From Vibrio hippocampi (GTDB lineage: Bacteria > Pseudomonadota > Gammaproteobacteria > Enterobacterales > Vibrionaceae): a stretch of 64,000 nucleotides of DNA. Shown here in pieces: positions 43,137 to 51,503 of the stretch. Every line of letters begins with the position of its first letter. The first letter of the stretch is position 1. The stretch spans positions 310,001 through 374,000 of the forward strand of contig NZ_CAKLCM010000003.1 of assembly GCF_921292975.1 (NCBI RefSeq), given 5' to 3'. A program made the translations under genes and the position numbers. The notes under the pieces are model-generated. The model was not told the origin of the DNA and ran no database searches. It saw nothing but the letters and a program-made list of their open reading frames with translations.

Positions 43137-43518
43137 GACCTTTTCCTTTTGTCCGTTTTGAAAACTAACTTACTGTATGCAAAGGATAGTATGGTTAAAA
43201 CAAAAAGGGTTGAAAATACGAATAATTATCACAAACTTGCCGAAAAAACAGACAATGAACCAAAGCCATCGCCATCGAGTGTCGAATAATTTTTGAGGGA
43301 ATTTACCTGCCACAGGCAAGTCATTCTCGCTGTACCTCAAGTATCGGAGTAACTTAGGTATAATTTATTGAGTTATTGATAAATTTGATTATCTTGTCGG
43401 TAGTGGCTAATATCTGCACTCGCTATAAAATAGTGTTGAGCGGACACGGCGCTTTGCTGATGTCGTTTTATTGGTTGTAGAGTACGTTCATCGGGCAAGT
43501 TGGCCTATTTATTGATTT
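43137..43518. other. Divergent intergenic region with decayed element end
   Basis: No gene was found in these 382 bases. Near 43326-43365 the segment TCTCGCTGTACCTCAAG ... GTAACTTAGGTATA resembles one end of the inverted-repeat element at 47800-48064 (TCTCGCTGAACCTCG ... GTAACTTGGGTATA), so it looks like a partial, decayed copy. Confidence 0.5.
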
Positions 43519-44901
43519 ATGCAAATACCTTTTTTACGAATCGTCATCATAGCAAGCAAGGCTGCGATTATCTCTTTGATCCTTTATAGCGTCATGCTAT
43601 ATCAGTGGCGAGATCAATTAGTTAAGAGCGAGGTGACTAAGTTCAACCTTGTGACGAGTTCGTTAGAAGAGCATAAATCCTCTCTTTATCTGCTTGGCGC
43701 CATGTTTGAAGCAGAAATCGTGGCAAACTATGATAAAGAGATCACCCTCCCGTCACACACTCTTGGCGAAACCTATCGTTTACACCCTGATTCACTGCTG
43801 ACGCAAAGTGAAAAAATCCTCTATGTAAAATCACAGCCACTGTTTGTCAATTTGCCATCGCTAATGAACGGTGACAAAACGATGCTCTATTACCGTTCCT
43901 ATGAAGGGATGAAGATTTTCACAAGTCGAGCCTTTAAATACAGCGATATTAGCCGTGCTGAGAATTTTGCTCAGAAGATGTGTTTGGACAAAGGAGGCTG
44001 TCAACGGTTTGCTTTTCAAAAGCCGAATGGGCATCGTGAAATTTCCATTACCCACAGCCAGTCTATTAATAATGAACAGGCAGTGATCACCATTTCTACG
44101 CCAGTCTACTACCAGAATCAGATGTTAGGTGATCTCAATATCGATATCTTACTTGATCGCTATCCGCTTCTGGCTGATAAGCAATTTAGATTGCAAAAGC
44201 TTCAACGTGGCAAAGAGGCACTCATCATTGAGGAGCCAAGATACTTTTTAAACAATATCGCCTACAGTCAACCTTATAAGATCGACGAAGACTTTGAGCT
44301 TCGCTACCGTATTCCCTATGGCAGTGTCGTGACCAAGACAATGTGGATTTTCTGTCTTATGGTCATGGGTGGCTACTTTATCATCTCCAAATTTGAGGAG
44401 TTACAGTCAAAGCGTGAAAAGCTCCTTGAGGCTGAGATTGCAATCAGTAAAGATGAGCTGACAGGTTTATATAACCGAGCAATTTTGCGTGATGCGAGCC
44501 TGAAATATGCGATTGAAAAGAAAGGCTTGGCGATTATCGCAATCGATGGTGATGGGCTCAAAGTGATTAACGATACGTTTGGACACCATGCTGGTGATGA
44601 GGCGATTGTCTATATTGCAGACACGATGAGATCCTGCTTTAGAGAAAGCGACTACCTCATTCGCAATGGGGGCGATGAATTTTTAGTCTTGCTGCCGGGT
44701 TGTACCAGTGTTACCGCTCGACGCCTAGCTCAGAAATTAGCTCGCCAAGTTGGCGCACAGTCTTTTGGCAGCGAGTCTATCCGAGTCGACATTAGTTTTG
44801 GTGTTAGCCAGATACGTGAACATGAGTCATTAGAGATGGCGATCAAGCGCGCAGACGAATCGCTTTACAAGGATAAGCGAGACAAAAAGGAAGGGTTCTA
44901 G
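43519..44901 (+). CDS. Membrane-bound GGDEF diguanylate cyclase with periplasmic sensor region
   Basis: A 460-aa protein. Helices at ~7-28 and ~273-293 enclose a ~245-residue periplasmic sensor, not assigned to a named family but with a cysteine pair (MCLDKGGCQRF). The GGDEF domain begins DELTGLYNRAIL and carries the active site GGDEF (384-388, written NGGDEF) with an RESD I-site five residues before it, so it looks catalytic and feedback-inhibited. No Shine-Dalgarno precedes the ATG, so the start may be weak or elsewhere. Confidence 0.9.
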   Translation: MQIPFLRIVIIASKAAIISLILYSVMLYQWRDQLVKSEVTKFNLVTSSLEEHKSSLYLLGAMFEAEIVANYDKEITLPSHTLGETYRLHPDSLLTQSEKILYVKSQPLFVNLPSLMNGDKTMLYYRSYEGMKIFTSRAFKYSDISRAENFAQKMCLDKGGCQRFAFQKPNGHREISITHSQSINNEQAVITISTPVYYQNQMLGDLNIDILLDRYPLLADKQFRLQKLQRGKEALIIEEPRYFLNNIAYSQPYKIDEDFELRYRIPYGSVVTKTMWIFCLMVMGGYFIISKFEELQSKREKLLEAEIAISKDELTGLYNRAILRDASLKYAIEKKGLAIIAIDGDGLKVINDTFGHHAGDEAIVYIADTMRSCFRESDYLIRNGGDEFLVLLPGCTSVTARRLAQKLARQVGAQSFGSESIRVDISFGVSQIREHESLEMAIKRADESLYKDKRDKKEGF

Positions 44902-45323
44902 TCCATTACTTTCTCTATCTCCACCACGATTGATTTCCTAGTCAGTGCTCTTCTTTAGCTGGCTAAATCACAAAAACTGGCTAATCACAAAATGCCCTAC
45001 TGCAAGATTTACCACTCATAGACGCGATTTAACTTGCTAGTGCTACTCAAGCCTTGCTGCGCATATTTACCTGATTATAAAAATAACCATCTGATTTTAA
45101 ATGATAACATCTCATCACAGAGCGAAATTCGCTTCTATGCTGGTGTGTTATTTAATTACTTTATGGTGAGCTTTTGTTGTGACCAAAAACACGGTTATTC
45201 TCAGTTGATGAAATTTTAATACAAATTAATGTGACTCAAGTCTTGTTTTTGTCTCGTTTTCGGCTATGATTAACACAGATTGAAAAATAATTACATTACA
45301 CCCATACAGTAGGAGATAATCTT
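44902..45323. other. Intergenic region before the 43-aa gene
   Basis: No supported gene in 422 bases. The sequence is AT-rich with a good AGGAGA ribosome-binding site at its end (45311-45316) for the small gene at 45324. Confidence 0.4.
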
Positions 45324-45455
45324 ATGAACTACGATTTCGGTGCTGCATATCTAGGCCAAATGCTTGCTAAACAGATGTTTAATGAACTAGACAACCGTAA
45401 ACCACAGCCTAAGAAAAAATCTTTTGTTCAACGCATGATCAAAAAGATGAAGTAA
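45324..45455 (+). CDS. Small basic protein, 43 aa, unknown
   Basis: ATG at 45324 is 7 bases after AGGAGA and the frame runs to TAA at 45453-45455, followed 16 bases later by a strong terminator. The product (MNYDFGAAYLGQMLAKQMF ... QRMIKKMK) has an amphipathic helix and a strongly basic C-terminus, with no signal peptide. Clean signals and a private terminator make it a real gene. It is not recognised. Confidence 0.8.
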   Translation: MNYDFGAAYLGQMLAKQMFNELDNRKPQPKKKSFVQRMIKKMK

Positions 45456-45470
45456 TAGAATTTCATAAAA

Positions 45471-45496
45471 AAATCCGCTTAGTGCGGATTTTTTTA
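45471..45496 (+). terminator. Rho-independent terminator
   Basis: AATCCGC (45472-45478) pairs with GCGGATT (45484-45490), with A and T runs on both sides. It serves the 43-aa gene and, in reverse, the glutaredoxin gene that ends at 45527. Confidence 0.88.
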
Positions 45497-45526
45497 TATC
45501 TGTGGTTTTTTAACAACGGGTTAAAT

Positions 45527-46135
45527 TTAACCAAATTCATAAATGTTGTCGGGTGGGTTTTTATCCGTCCTTGCTGCGAGCCATTTCTCTAGGTTGTCCG
45601 CTCCCCCAATGTATTCACCATCAAGCCAGATCTGAGGCACAGTAACGGGTGTTTTTTGACCGACATGGGCTTTAACTTCCGGTATCATTCGATAAAGTGC
45701 GCCACTCTCTTTAACAACATCATGGTACTGGTAAGCGATACCTGCTTCATCCAGTAATTGTTTTGCTTTAACACAGTAAGGGCAGGTTGCTTTACCAAAA
45801 ACAATGTTGCCTCTAAGCTGGTCACGTTCAGTCCATTTTTCAATCACAGACTGCACCAGCACTCCACGGTTTAACGCTTCTCCTTGACTCACTACCTTCC
45901 CTTCGACCATCACGATCGGCGCATGCCACGCCCCAACTTTAAGCGGTTCCCACCAATGGGAAAGCCAATCTTTCACCTCAAGCTCAATGGGAATACCGTC
46001 GAGTTCGGTATCAAAGGTGTCTTGGAGAATATCTTTTGTTAGCGTGCATTCGCCACAAGGAATGGTCACTTTAAAAGGTCCCCAACTGCCTGCCCAACGG
46101 TAAAGGGTAATTTTAATCGGCTGTGTCATACTCAC
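45527..46135 (-). CDS. Tandem glutaredoxin-fold protein (CGEC and CPYC motifs)
   Basis: A 202-aa cytoplasmic protein. The C-terminal half (~108-195) is a clear glutaredoxin: GKATCPYCVKAKQLLDEAG (active site CPYC), TVPQIWLDGEYIGGADNL (cis-Pro and glutathione site). The N-terminal half (~5-105) has the same strand-helix order with a CGEC motif (TIPCGECTLTKDIL) and a VxxApiVMVEGKVVSQGEAL edge that looks like a second, divergent thioredoxin fold. The fusion is not a standard Grx1-4 layout. Likely a thiol-disulfide reductase. Confidence 0.8.
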   Translation of the reverse strand: MSMTQPIKITLYRWAGSWGPFKVTIPCGECTLTKDILQDTFDTELDGIPIELEVKDWLSHWWEPLKVGAWHAPIVMVEGKVVSQGEALNRGVLVQSVIEKWTERDQLRGNIVFGKATCPYCVKAKQLLDEAGIAYQYHDVVKESGALYRMIPEVKAHVGQKTPVTVPQIWLDGEYIGGADNLEKWLAARTDKNPPDNIYEFG

Positions 46136-46292
46136 CTCAGTCTTTAATCTCTTTGGGTATAGCTATAGAGAACGTTTGATACCACGAATTCTTTCATTGT
46201 AGGAAAATTAAAGTCAGATTTCTTGTTACTTTACTGAGGTGAAGTGAGAGTAAGGCAGTGTTAAGCGGTGTTATGAATATAGAGGTTATCGG

Positions 46293-46377
46293 AAAAAAAA
46301 GGCCTCCCTCACGGAAGGGAGGCAAATATAGTGACCACTTATTCAGCCCCATCGGGTGTATAATGACAAACGGTTTT
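46293..46377 (-). ncRNA. Candidate small RNA with strong terminator
   Basis: On the minus strand TTGAGT (46407-46412) and TATAGA (46383-46388), 18 bases apart, look like -35/-10 elements. About 85 bases downstream is a strong terminator: GCCTCCCT (46302-46309) with AGGGAGGC (46316-46323), then eight T. No open reading frame with a ribosome-binding site lies between. The porin gene upstream has its own terminator, so this hairpin is unexplained unless a separate RNA exists. Confidence 0.5.
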
Positions 46378-46425
46378 TTCCCTCTATAAAAAACAGTTCT
46401 TCATTAACTCAAGGACCTTTCAGTG

Positions 46426-46444
46426 CAAATGCTGCCAGCATTTG
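46426..46444. repeat. Perfect 19-base palindrome
   Basis: CAAATGCTG (46426-46434), one central C, then CAGCATTTG (46436-46444). It lies just upstream of the candidate sRNA promoter and could be an operator. Confidence 0.45.
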
Positions 46445-46583
46445 TCATAGTAACTATTGCATTACCCGTGCCAGTTTTTAATAAAAGAGTTAACGCTCTA
46501 CAAAGCTGATAAATAAAGGCTTTATACGCATTTAAGGTTTTAAGGAACAGCATGAGAATTGTTTTTTATTGGTGCAGTTGCCC

Positions 46584-46622
46584 AAAAAAAGTGAAAGGTC
46601 GAATGCTTAACATTCGACCTTT
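46584..46622 (-). terminator. Porin gene terminator
   Basis: AAAGGTCGAATG (46594-46605) pairs with CATTCGACCTTT (46611-46622), followed on the minus strand by a T-run (complement of 46584-46590). Confidence 0.9.
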
Positions 46623-46666
46623 ATCTTATTGGACTTTATGAAATAAATTCGTTTGGCTAGACCAAA

Positions 46667-47611
46667 TTAGAAGTCGTAGCGGATACCAGCTTGTAGCTCA
46701 TCATCAGAGTCGTCAATTTGCTGGAACTTGTAACCTGCATAAGTACGGATGTGGCTGTTAAACTTATACACGGCTTCGATAGCGATTTCGTCAACAACAT
46801 CTTCTTTGCTACCGCTGCTTGGGTCAAGCTCTGCGTAGTTATAAACCGCCACTAGAGTCAGCTGTTTCATTGGCTTATATTGTGCCGATAGTTCGTAAGC
46901 GGTCACATCGTCGTCGTCACCAGAAGCGAGCTGAACAAGCGCACCAAGAGTGAATGCATCAAGTTTGAATTGACCAGCGATATTAAATAGGTTTGCATCA
47001 GTGTCAGCATCGATGTCTTGGTATACATAACCCGCACCAAGGTCGAACGAACCGAAGCTGTACATAGCCGCGATACCATAGCTATCTGTGTCTTTTTCAT
47101 CGTTAGCTAGGTAGTTTGCTTGGATAGTTAGGTTGTTAAACTCACCAGAATATAGGAAGTTGTTAGTACGCTTATCTTTACCACCGGCAATCGCATCGCC
47201 AATCGCATCATCTGAAGCCGCGCCAAAGGTTGCCATGGTATCAGTAAAGTCAGTAAGCATTACCTGAGCTGAATCTTGCTTACCGTATGAGAACTCACCG
47301 AAGTTAGTGCCGATACCTGCGAAGAAGTAACGGTTAGTTAGGTCGCTTTTGCCGTCAAATTCAGCTTCGTATTTACCAAAACCGTATAGTTCATCAGAAA
47401 CTTTGGTCTTACCCTTAATGTTAAGACGAGCACGTGACTTATCTTCAAAAGAGCTGTTGCCATCAACTTCGTTATTGTCAGAAACGTTAAAACGCGCTTC
47501 TGCACGACCACCGATTTTAAGGCTAGTGCCGTCGCTGTTGTAAATTTCAGCTGCCATCACTGAACCAGACATTACCGCTGCTACCACACTCGCTAAAACT
47601 GCTTTTTTCAT
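46667..47611 (-). CDS. OmpU-type outer-membrane porin
   Basis: A 314-aa general porin with signal peptide (cleaved after SVMAAE). The mature start EIYNSDGTSLKIGGRAEARF is the OmpU/porin_4 opening. Alternating strand pattern continues to the terminal Phe (GIRYDF), the outer-membrane assembly signal. Asp-rich loops suit a cation-preferring pore. Monocistronic, with its own terminator and a 374-base upstream region. One of three porins in 9 kb; the one at 53180 shares the same N-terminal signature and strand. Confidence 0.93.
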   Translation of the reverse strand: MKKAVLASVVAAVMSGSVMAAEIYNSDGTSLKIGGRAEARFNVSDNNEVDGNSSFEDKSRARLNIKGKTKVSDELYGFGKYEAEFDGKSDLTNRYFFAGIGTNFGEFSYGKQDSAQVMLTDFTDTMATFGAASDDAIGDAIAGGKDKRTNNFLYSGEFNNLTIQANYLANDEKDTDSYGIAAMYSFGSFDLGAGYVYQDIDADTDANLFNIAGQFKLDAFTLGALVQLASGDDDDVTAYELSAQYKPMKQLTLVAVYNYAELDPSSGSKEDVVDEIAIEAVYKFNSHIRTYAGYKFQQIDDSDDELQAGIRYDF

Positions 47612-47799
47612 TTTAATTTACCTTTAATATAAAAATTGACTTCATGTCTCTTGGGCTGTGAGTAAGGTAAAATTTATATATGACAGAGAAATGCGACTTA
47701 AATTACATTTTGATTTCATTGAGGTTTCTATCGGTAGTTTTTTATGCAACTTGATGAATTGGTGAGCTCTTGCTGATTTAAAACAAGGAGTAAGCTATA

Positions 47800-48064
47800 T
47801 ATACCCAAGTTACCTCAAGATGCAGAGTTCAGAGGTCCTAGATGACTTTATATCAAGGAAAAGATGTGAAGGAATGGTGAATCCTTTCAAGCATATTTGA
47901 CGCCGAGATAAAGTCATCTAGGTCCTCCCTTCGGGCGAGTTTGCTTGGCTCGTGGTCGGCGTTAACGACTCTCTATTTAGAACCACTAAATCTTCAAGTC
48001 GTCGCCTTGTCCACAAACCAAGCAAGTCTCGCTGAACCTCGCATCTTGAGGTAACTTGGGTATA
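47800..48064. mobile_element. 265-bp MITE-like element with terminal inverted repeats
   Basis: The ends TATACCCAAGTTACCTCAAG and, inverted, CTTGAGGTAACTTGGGTATA are perfect over at least 24 bases (47800-47823 and 48041-48064). A second, inner inverted pair (AGGTCCTAGATGACTTTAT near 47833; ATAAAGTCATCTAGGTCCT near 47908) makes the whole element fold back. No transposase is encoded. Its right part is read as the last ~25 codons of the LysR gene. Two decayed ends resembling it are at ~5880 and ~43340. Confidence 0.85.
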
Positions 48065-48972
48065 GAACTAAGCAAACAGTCCATAAAGGCACAATGAACC
48101 GCAGACGCGCTTTTTTTGCTATTTTTTGTAACTAAGCAGAACTGGCTGCTAAAGTGCCACTTTTTGGGGTTAACCGCGGTAAGGGTGGGGGATAAAAGAT
48201 TATTATTAATTAAATGTTCTGGTAAAAAGCTAAGGTGTGTTCCCGCCATGGTGAGTAAAACGCCAGATTCAACATTCCATCCATCTATCAGTTTTATACT
48301 CTGATATTGCTTAACGTCGAGCAGTTGGTGCATTAGTTCAGCAGAATATCCGCCAATATTTATGCGTTGCTTTTCTAGCGACCAATTCAGTTTTTTAAGC
48401 TTATTTGCTACATCTTCTCGAGCATAGAGGTAGCTTTTTTCTTCAAACAGGGGGATGACCTGAGTAAAGTTATGGGATTGATGCTCAGTTTCCACCACAA
48501 TCATCATATCAAGTTGCCGATTGACGAGCTTTTCATACAACTGGGTGTAATCACCGACCTCGATATGTATCTCAACTTTATCACTGAGTTGATAAAATTT
48601 TTCGATTGCTTTGGGAAGTGGGTTGTTGGGCAATGTGATGGTGTTGTCCAGTATGCCGATACGAACTAAGCCGGTCAGTGTGTGTTGAACGCCTTTCAAC
48701 TTAACCGCGTATTCGCTCATTAATTGTTGTAATTCGTTGGCATAATTAAATACGGTTTCACCTGCTTCAGTCAGTAAAAAACCACTTCGCCCCCTTTGGC
48801 ACAGCTTAACGCCTAAGCTTTTTTCTAATTCACTCAACTGGTTACTGAGCACAGGCTGACTCAGCCCCGTACTTACAGTCGCATTACTAATGCCTTCCTG
48901 CTCAACAATTTGGCAGAACAATTCCAGTCGTCTTAAATCGCGTTTGTCGAGTTTATCGATAGAAAGTGGCAT
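47986..48972 (-). CDS. LysR family regulator, C-terminus contributed by a MITE-like element
   Basis: A 328-aa protein with an N-terminal winged HTH (~11-70: LRRLELFCQIVEQEGISNATVSTGLSQPVLSNQLSELE) and a LysR effector domain. It is longer than usual because the last ~25 residues (from IPKLPQDARFSETC) are encoded by the element at 47800-48064, which also supplies the stop. The original end was replaced or extended by insertion. It is divergent from the NCS1 permease gene (111-base gap), so it probably controls the permease-DUF917-hydantoinase cluster. Confidence 0.9.
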   Translation of the reverse strand: MPLSIDKLDKRDLRRLELFCQIVEQEGISNATVSTGLSQPVLSNQLSELEKSLGVKLCQRGRSGFLLTEAGETVFNYANELQQLMSEYAVKLKGVQHTLTGLVRIGILDNTITLPNNPLPKAIEKFYQLSDKVEIHIEVGDYTQLYEKLVNRQLDMMIVVETEHQSHNFTQVIPLFEEKSYLYAREDVANKLKKLNWSLEKQRINIGGYSAELMHQLLDVKQYQSIKLIDGWNVESGVLLTMAGTHLSFLPEHLINNNLLSPTLTAVNPKKWHFSSQFCLVTKNSKKSASAVHCAFMDCLLSSIPKLPQDARFSETCLVCGQGDDLKI

Positions 48973-49083
48973 AGTGATACATAGGTAAATTCAAATGTTA
49001 GCATCCAATATTATGTATTTATCTGAATATAACAAGCTGCTAGTTTGAATTATTCACAATATGGAAAGATAGTAGGTGCAAGG

Positions 49084-50379
49084 ATGGCAACTAATACGCA
49101 ACAAAAAATGGATGATTTTGAACTCCAACCCGTTCCCGATTCAGCCAAGCGCTCTTGGTATGTGATTAGTCTTATTTGGCTAGCGATAGGGATCGATATC
49201 TCCGGGCTATTTCTCGGCTCATTTCTTAGCAGTGGATTACCCATTGAAGACGCATTGTTCGCGACATTTGCAGGGTCTGCGATATTGGCTGTCTTGGCGA
49301 TGTTGTGTGCCAACATCGGCTTTCAATCAGGAGTTTCTACGCCCTTGATGAGTAGTTCTGTGTTTGGTCGTTATGGCGGCAAGATACTTGGCGCGATTAA
49401 CGGCATCTCTTTGGTCGGTTGGTTTGCGTTTCAGGCGGATTTCTTTGCTTATATTCTCGTTGATGCTTTAGCCAATTATGGTGTTGAAGTGTCCCATTTA
49501 TCGGCTTTGATCGGTGGCGCATTATTAATGATGGTCACGGCTATCTTTGGGGTACGAGCGTTAGGCAAATTAAGTACCTATTCGGTGCCTTTAATGGTGA
49601 CTTTGATTACTGTCGGTCTATTTATGGCTGCTGGAGCGCAATCTAGCGAAAGCCGAGTGTTGACCGAAACCTTACCGATGGGTGAAGCCATTTCTTATGT
49701 CATGTCTATCTGGATATTGGCAGCAGTCGCCGCGCCAGACATTGCTCGTTACGCGAAAACGCGTAAGGACGCCATACTGGGAGCGGGCTTTGGTTTCCTA
49801 TTTGGTAATAGTGCCATCATTGTCGTTGCATTATTACTGACTCAAATGACTGGTAGCGACAATTTGGTCGATATCTTTTTTGGCATCGGCATGGGAATGG
49901 CCGCCATCATTGTGTTGGTATTCGCCCAATGGACCACCAACAGTAGCAACCTTGTGTCAGGTGCACTTGGAATGGCGGTGGTATTACCCAACGTATCACG
50001 CCCACTGCTTGTGGTACTGATGACGATTGTCGGTATCTTTATTGCCCAGTTCGGCATGTTGGATATGTTTACCGCTTTCTTGACCTTGCTTGGTGTCTCC
50101 ATTGCGCCTTCTGCGGGCGTCTATCTCGCTCAATACTATTTACTTGATAAAGAAGCGCTTGATTATCAGCAGATCATGCGTACGCCAAAATGGATCGCAA
50201 GGGGTCTGATTGCTTGGGCGATGGGTTCACTCGTGAGTGCATGTACTGCTGCTGAGTTCTTTGGGTTATTTACGTTGACTTCAATCTCGGCAGTGGATGG
50301 GATTTTAGTTTCACTCGTGGTTTATTACGCACTAAGTAAATGGTTTGTTTCAGCAGAGGATGCCGTGAGTGATTATTAA
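49084..50379 (+). CDS. NCS1 family nucleobase/hydantoin-type permease
   Basis: About 431 aa from ATG 49084 (MATNTQQKMDDFELQPVP); a TTG frame extends 13 codons further but is unlikely. About twelve helices. The start PVPDSAKRSWYVISLIWLAIGIDISGLFLGS and RYGGKILGAINGISLVGWFAFQADFF match the CodB/cytosine-permease branch. It imports a nucleobase, hydantoin or related heterocycle. It overlaps the DUF917 gene by 11 bases and is the first gene of the cluster. Confidence 0.88.
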   Translation: MATNTQQKMDDFELQPVPDSAKRSWYVISLIWLAIGIDISGLFLGSFLSSGLPIEDALFATFAGSAILAVLAMLCANIGFQSGVSTPLMSSSVFGRYGGKILGAINGISLVGWFAFQADFFAYILVDALANYGVEVSHLSALIGGALLMMVTAIFGVRALGKLSTYSVPLMVTLITVGLFMAAGAQSSESRVLTETLPMGEAISYVMSIWILAAVAAPDIARYAKTRKDAILGAGFGFLFGNSAIIVVALLLTQMTGSDNLVDIFFGIGMGMAAIIVLVFAQWTTNSSNLVSGALGMAVVLPNVSRPLLVVLMTIVGIFIAQFGMLDMFTAFLTLLGVSIAPSAGVYLAQYYLLDKEALDYQQIMRTPKWIARGLIAWAMGSLVSACTAAEFFGLFTLTSISAVDGILVSLVVYYALSKWFVSAEDAVSDY

Positions 50380-51502
50380 TGAGCAGATGATTGATGATAT
50401 CGCGTTAGGTGCGACGGTACTGGGAACGGGTGGCGGAGGCGACCCTTACAGTGGGGCATTAATGGCAAAAGCCGCCATTAATAACGCTACAAAACCCGTT
50501 GAGTTGCTTGCGCTTGAGCAGGTAGAAGATGATTGGTTGACGGTGCCGTCTTCTATGATTGGCGCTCCAACGGTAGCGATAGAAAAGATCAACTCTCAAT
50601 CTCAGATGCTGGTGGCATTTGAGGCGATGGAACAGACGCTGAATGAGCAGATCCAAGCAACATTTCCGATTGAGGTCGGTGGCTTTAACTCCCTTATCCC
50701 CATTCTGGTTGCCGCACAAAAAGGTATTCCGGTGGTTGATTGTGACGCAATGGGGCGGGCGTTTCCTGAATCGCAAATGGTGACGTTCTTTCTCGACGAT
50801 TTACCGTCGGCTCCCAACACACTTGCCGATGAAAAGGGCAATGTGGTGGTGCTGCATCCCATTGATGGGGTTTGGTCAGAGCGCTTTGCGAGACCGATTA
50901 CTGAGCAGATGGGCGGTTCCGCAGCAATGTGTGATTATCCGATGAAAGGGATTAATCTCAAGCGCAGTGCATTGCCAGCAACCTTAACCAAAGCGATGCA
51001 AATTGGTGCCGCGATTCGTCAAGCGAATGAAACTGGCGCGAATGCGGTTGAGGCGGTGATGGACATTGTGGCTGGTCATCGTCTGATCAGTGGCAAGATC
51101 ATGGATATAGACCGAAATACCAGCGGCGGGTTTGTGACTGGCGGGTTGCGTATTGATAAGCTCAATACGTCTACTCATCAGCAGCCGGATTCTATTTTTG
51201 TCCATTTTCAGAATGAACTGTTAGTCGCCCATTGCGGTGAACTCGCCAGTGACATGAGTCAAGCGTCATTATTGGCAGCGACGCCGGATCTGATCTCTAT
51301 TTTGGACCATGAAACGGGTCATCCTATTACCACGGAGCAGCTTCGCTATGGTCAACGTGTGGATGTCATTGCCTATCCTTGCGACCAAAAATGGCGCACT
51401 CCGAAAGGGATCGAAGTGGCGGGACCGGGATACTTTGGTTATCCGGTGGAGTTTGTTGCCATTGAGAAATTGGTAACGGTTGACAGTGTGCAAGGAGTCT
51501 AG
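50369..51502 (+). CDS. DUF917 protein (S-methyl-thiohydantoin desulfurase family)
   Basis: A 377-aa protein starting with GTG 50369, coupled to the permease. It opens MIINEQMIDDIALGATVLGTGGGGDPYSGALMAKAAI, the DUF917 signature, with VGGFNSLIPILVAAQKGIPVVDCDAMGRAFPE downstream. The Pfam name reflects thiohydantoin desulfuration reported for a family member in sulfur-heterocycle catabolism; the substrate here is unknown. It is followed by a hydantoinase/oxoprolinase family gene 1 base later. Confidence 0.88.
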   Translation: MIINEQMIDDIALGATVLGTGGGGDPYSGALMAKAAINNATKPVELLALEQVEDDWLTVPSSMIGAPTVAIEKINSQSQMLVAFEAMEQTLNEQIQATFPIEVGGFNSLIPILVAAQKGIPVVDCDAMGRAFPESQMVTFFLDDLPSAPNTLADEKGNVVVLHPIDGVWSERFARPITEQMGGSAAMCDYPMKGINLKRSALPATLTKAMQIGAAIRQANETGANAVEAVMDIVAGHRLISGKIMDIDRNTSGGFVTGGLRIDKLNTSTHQQPDSIFVHFQNELLVAHCGELASDMSQASLLAATPDLISILDHETGHPITTEQLRYGQRVDVIAYPCDQKWRTPKGIEVAGPGYFGYPVEFVAIEKLVTVDSVQGV

Positions 51503-51503
51503 T

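Noticed and set aside
45034..45219. Plus-strand 61-codon frame with IRFYAGV, similar to the GAF protein
   Set aside because: Seven-residue match could be chance; no ribosome-binding site and the rest shows no similarity.
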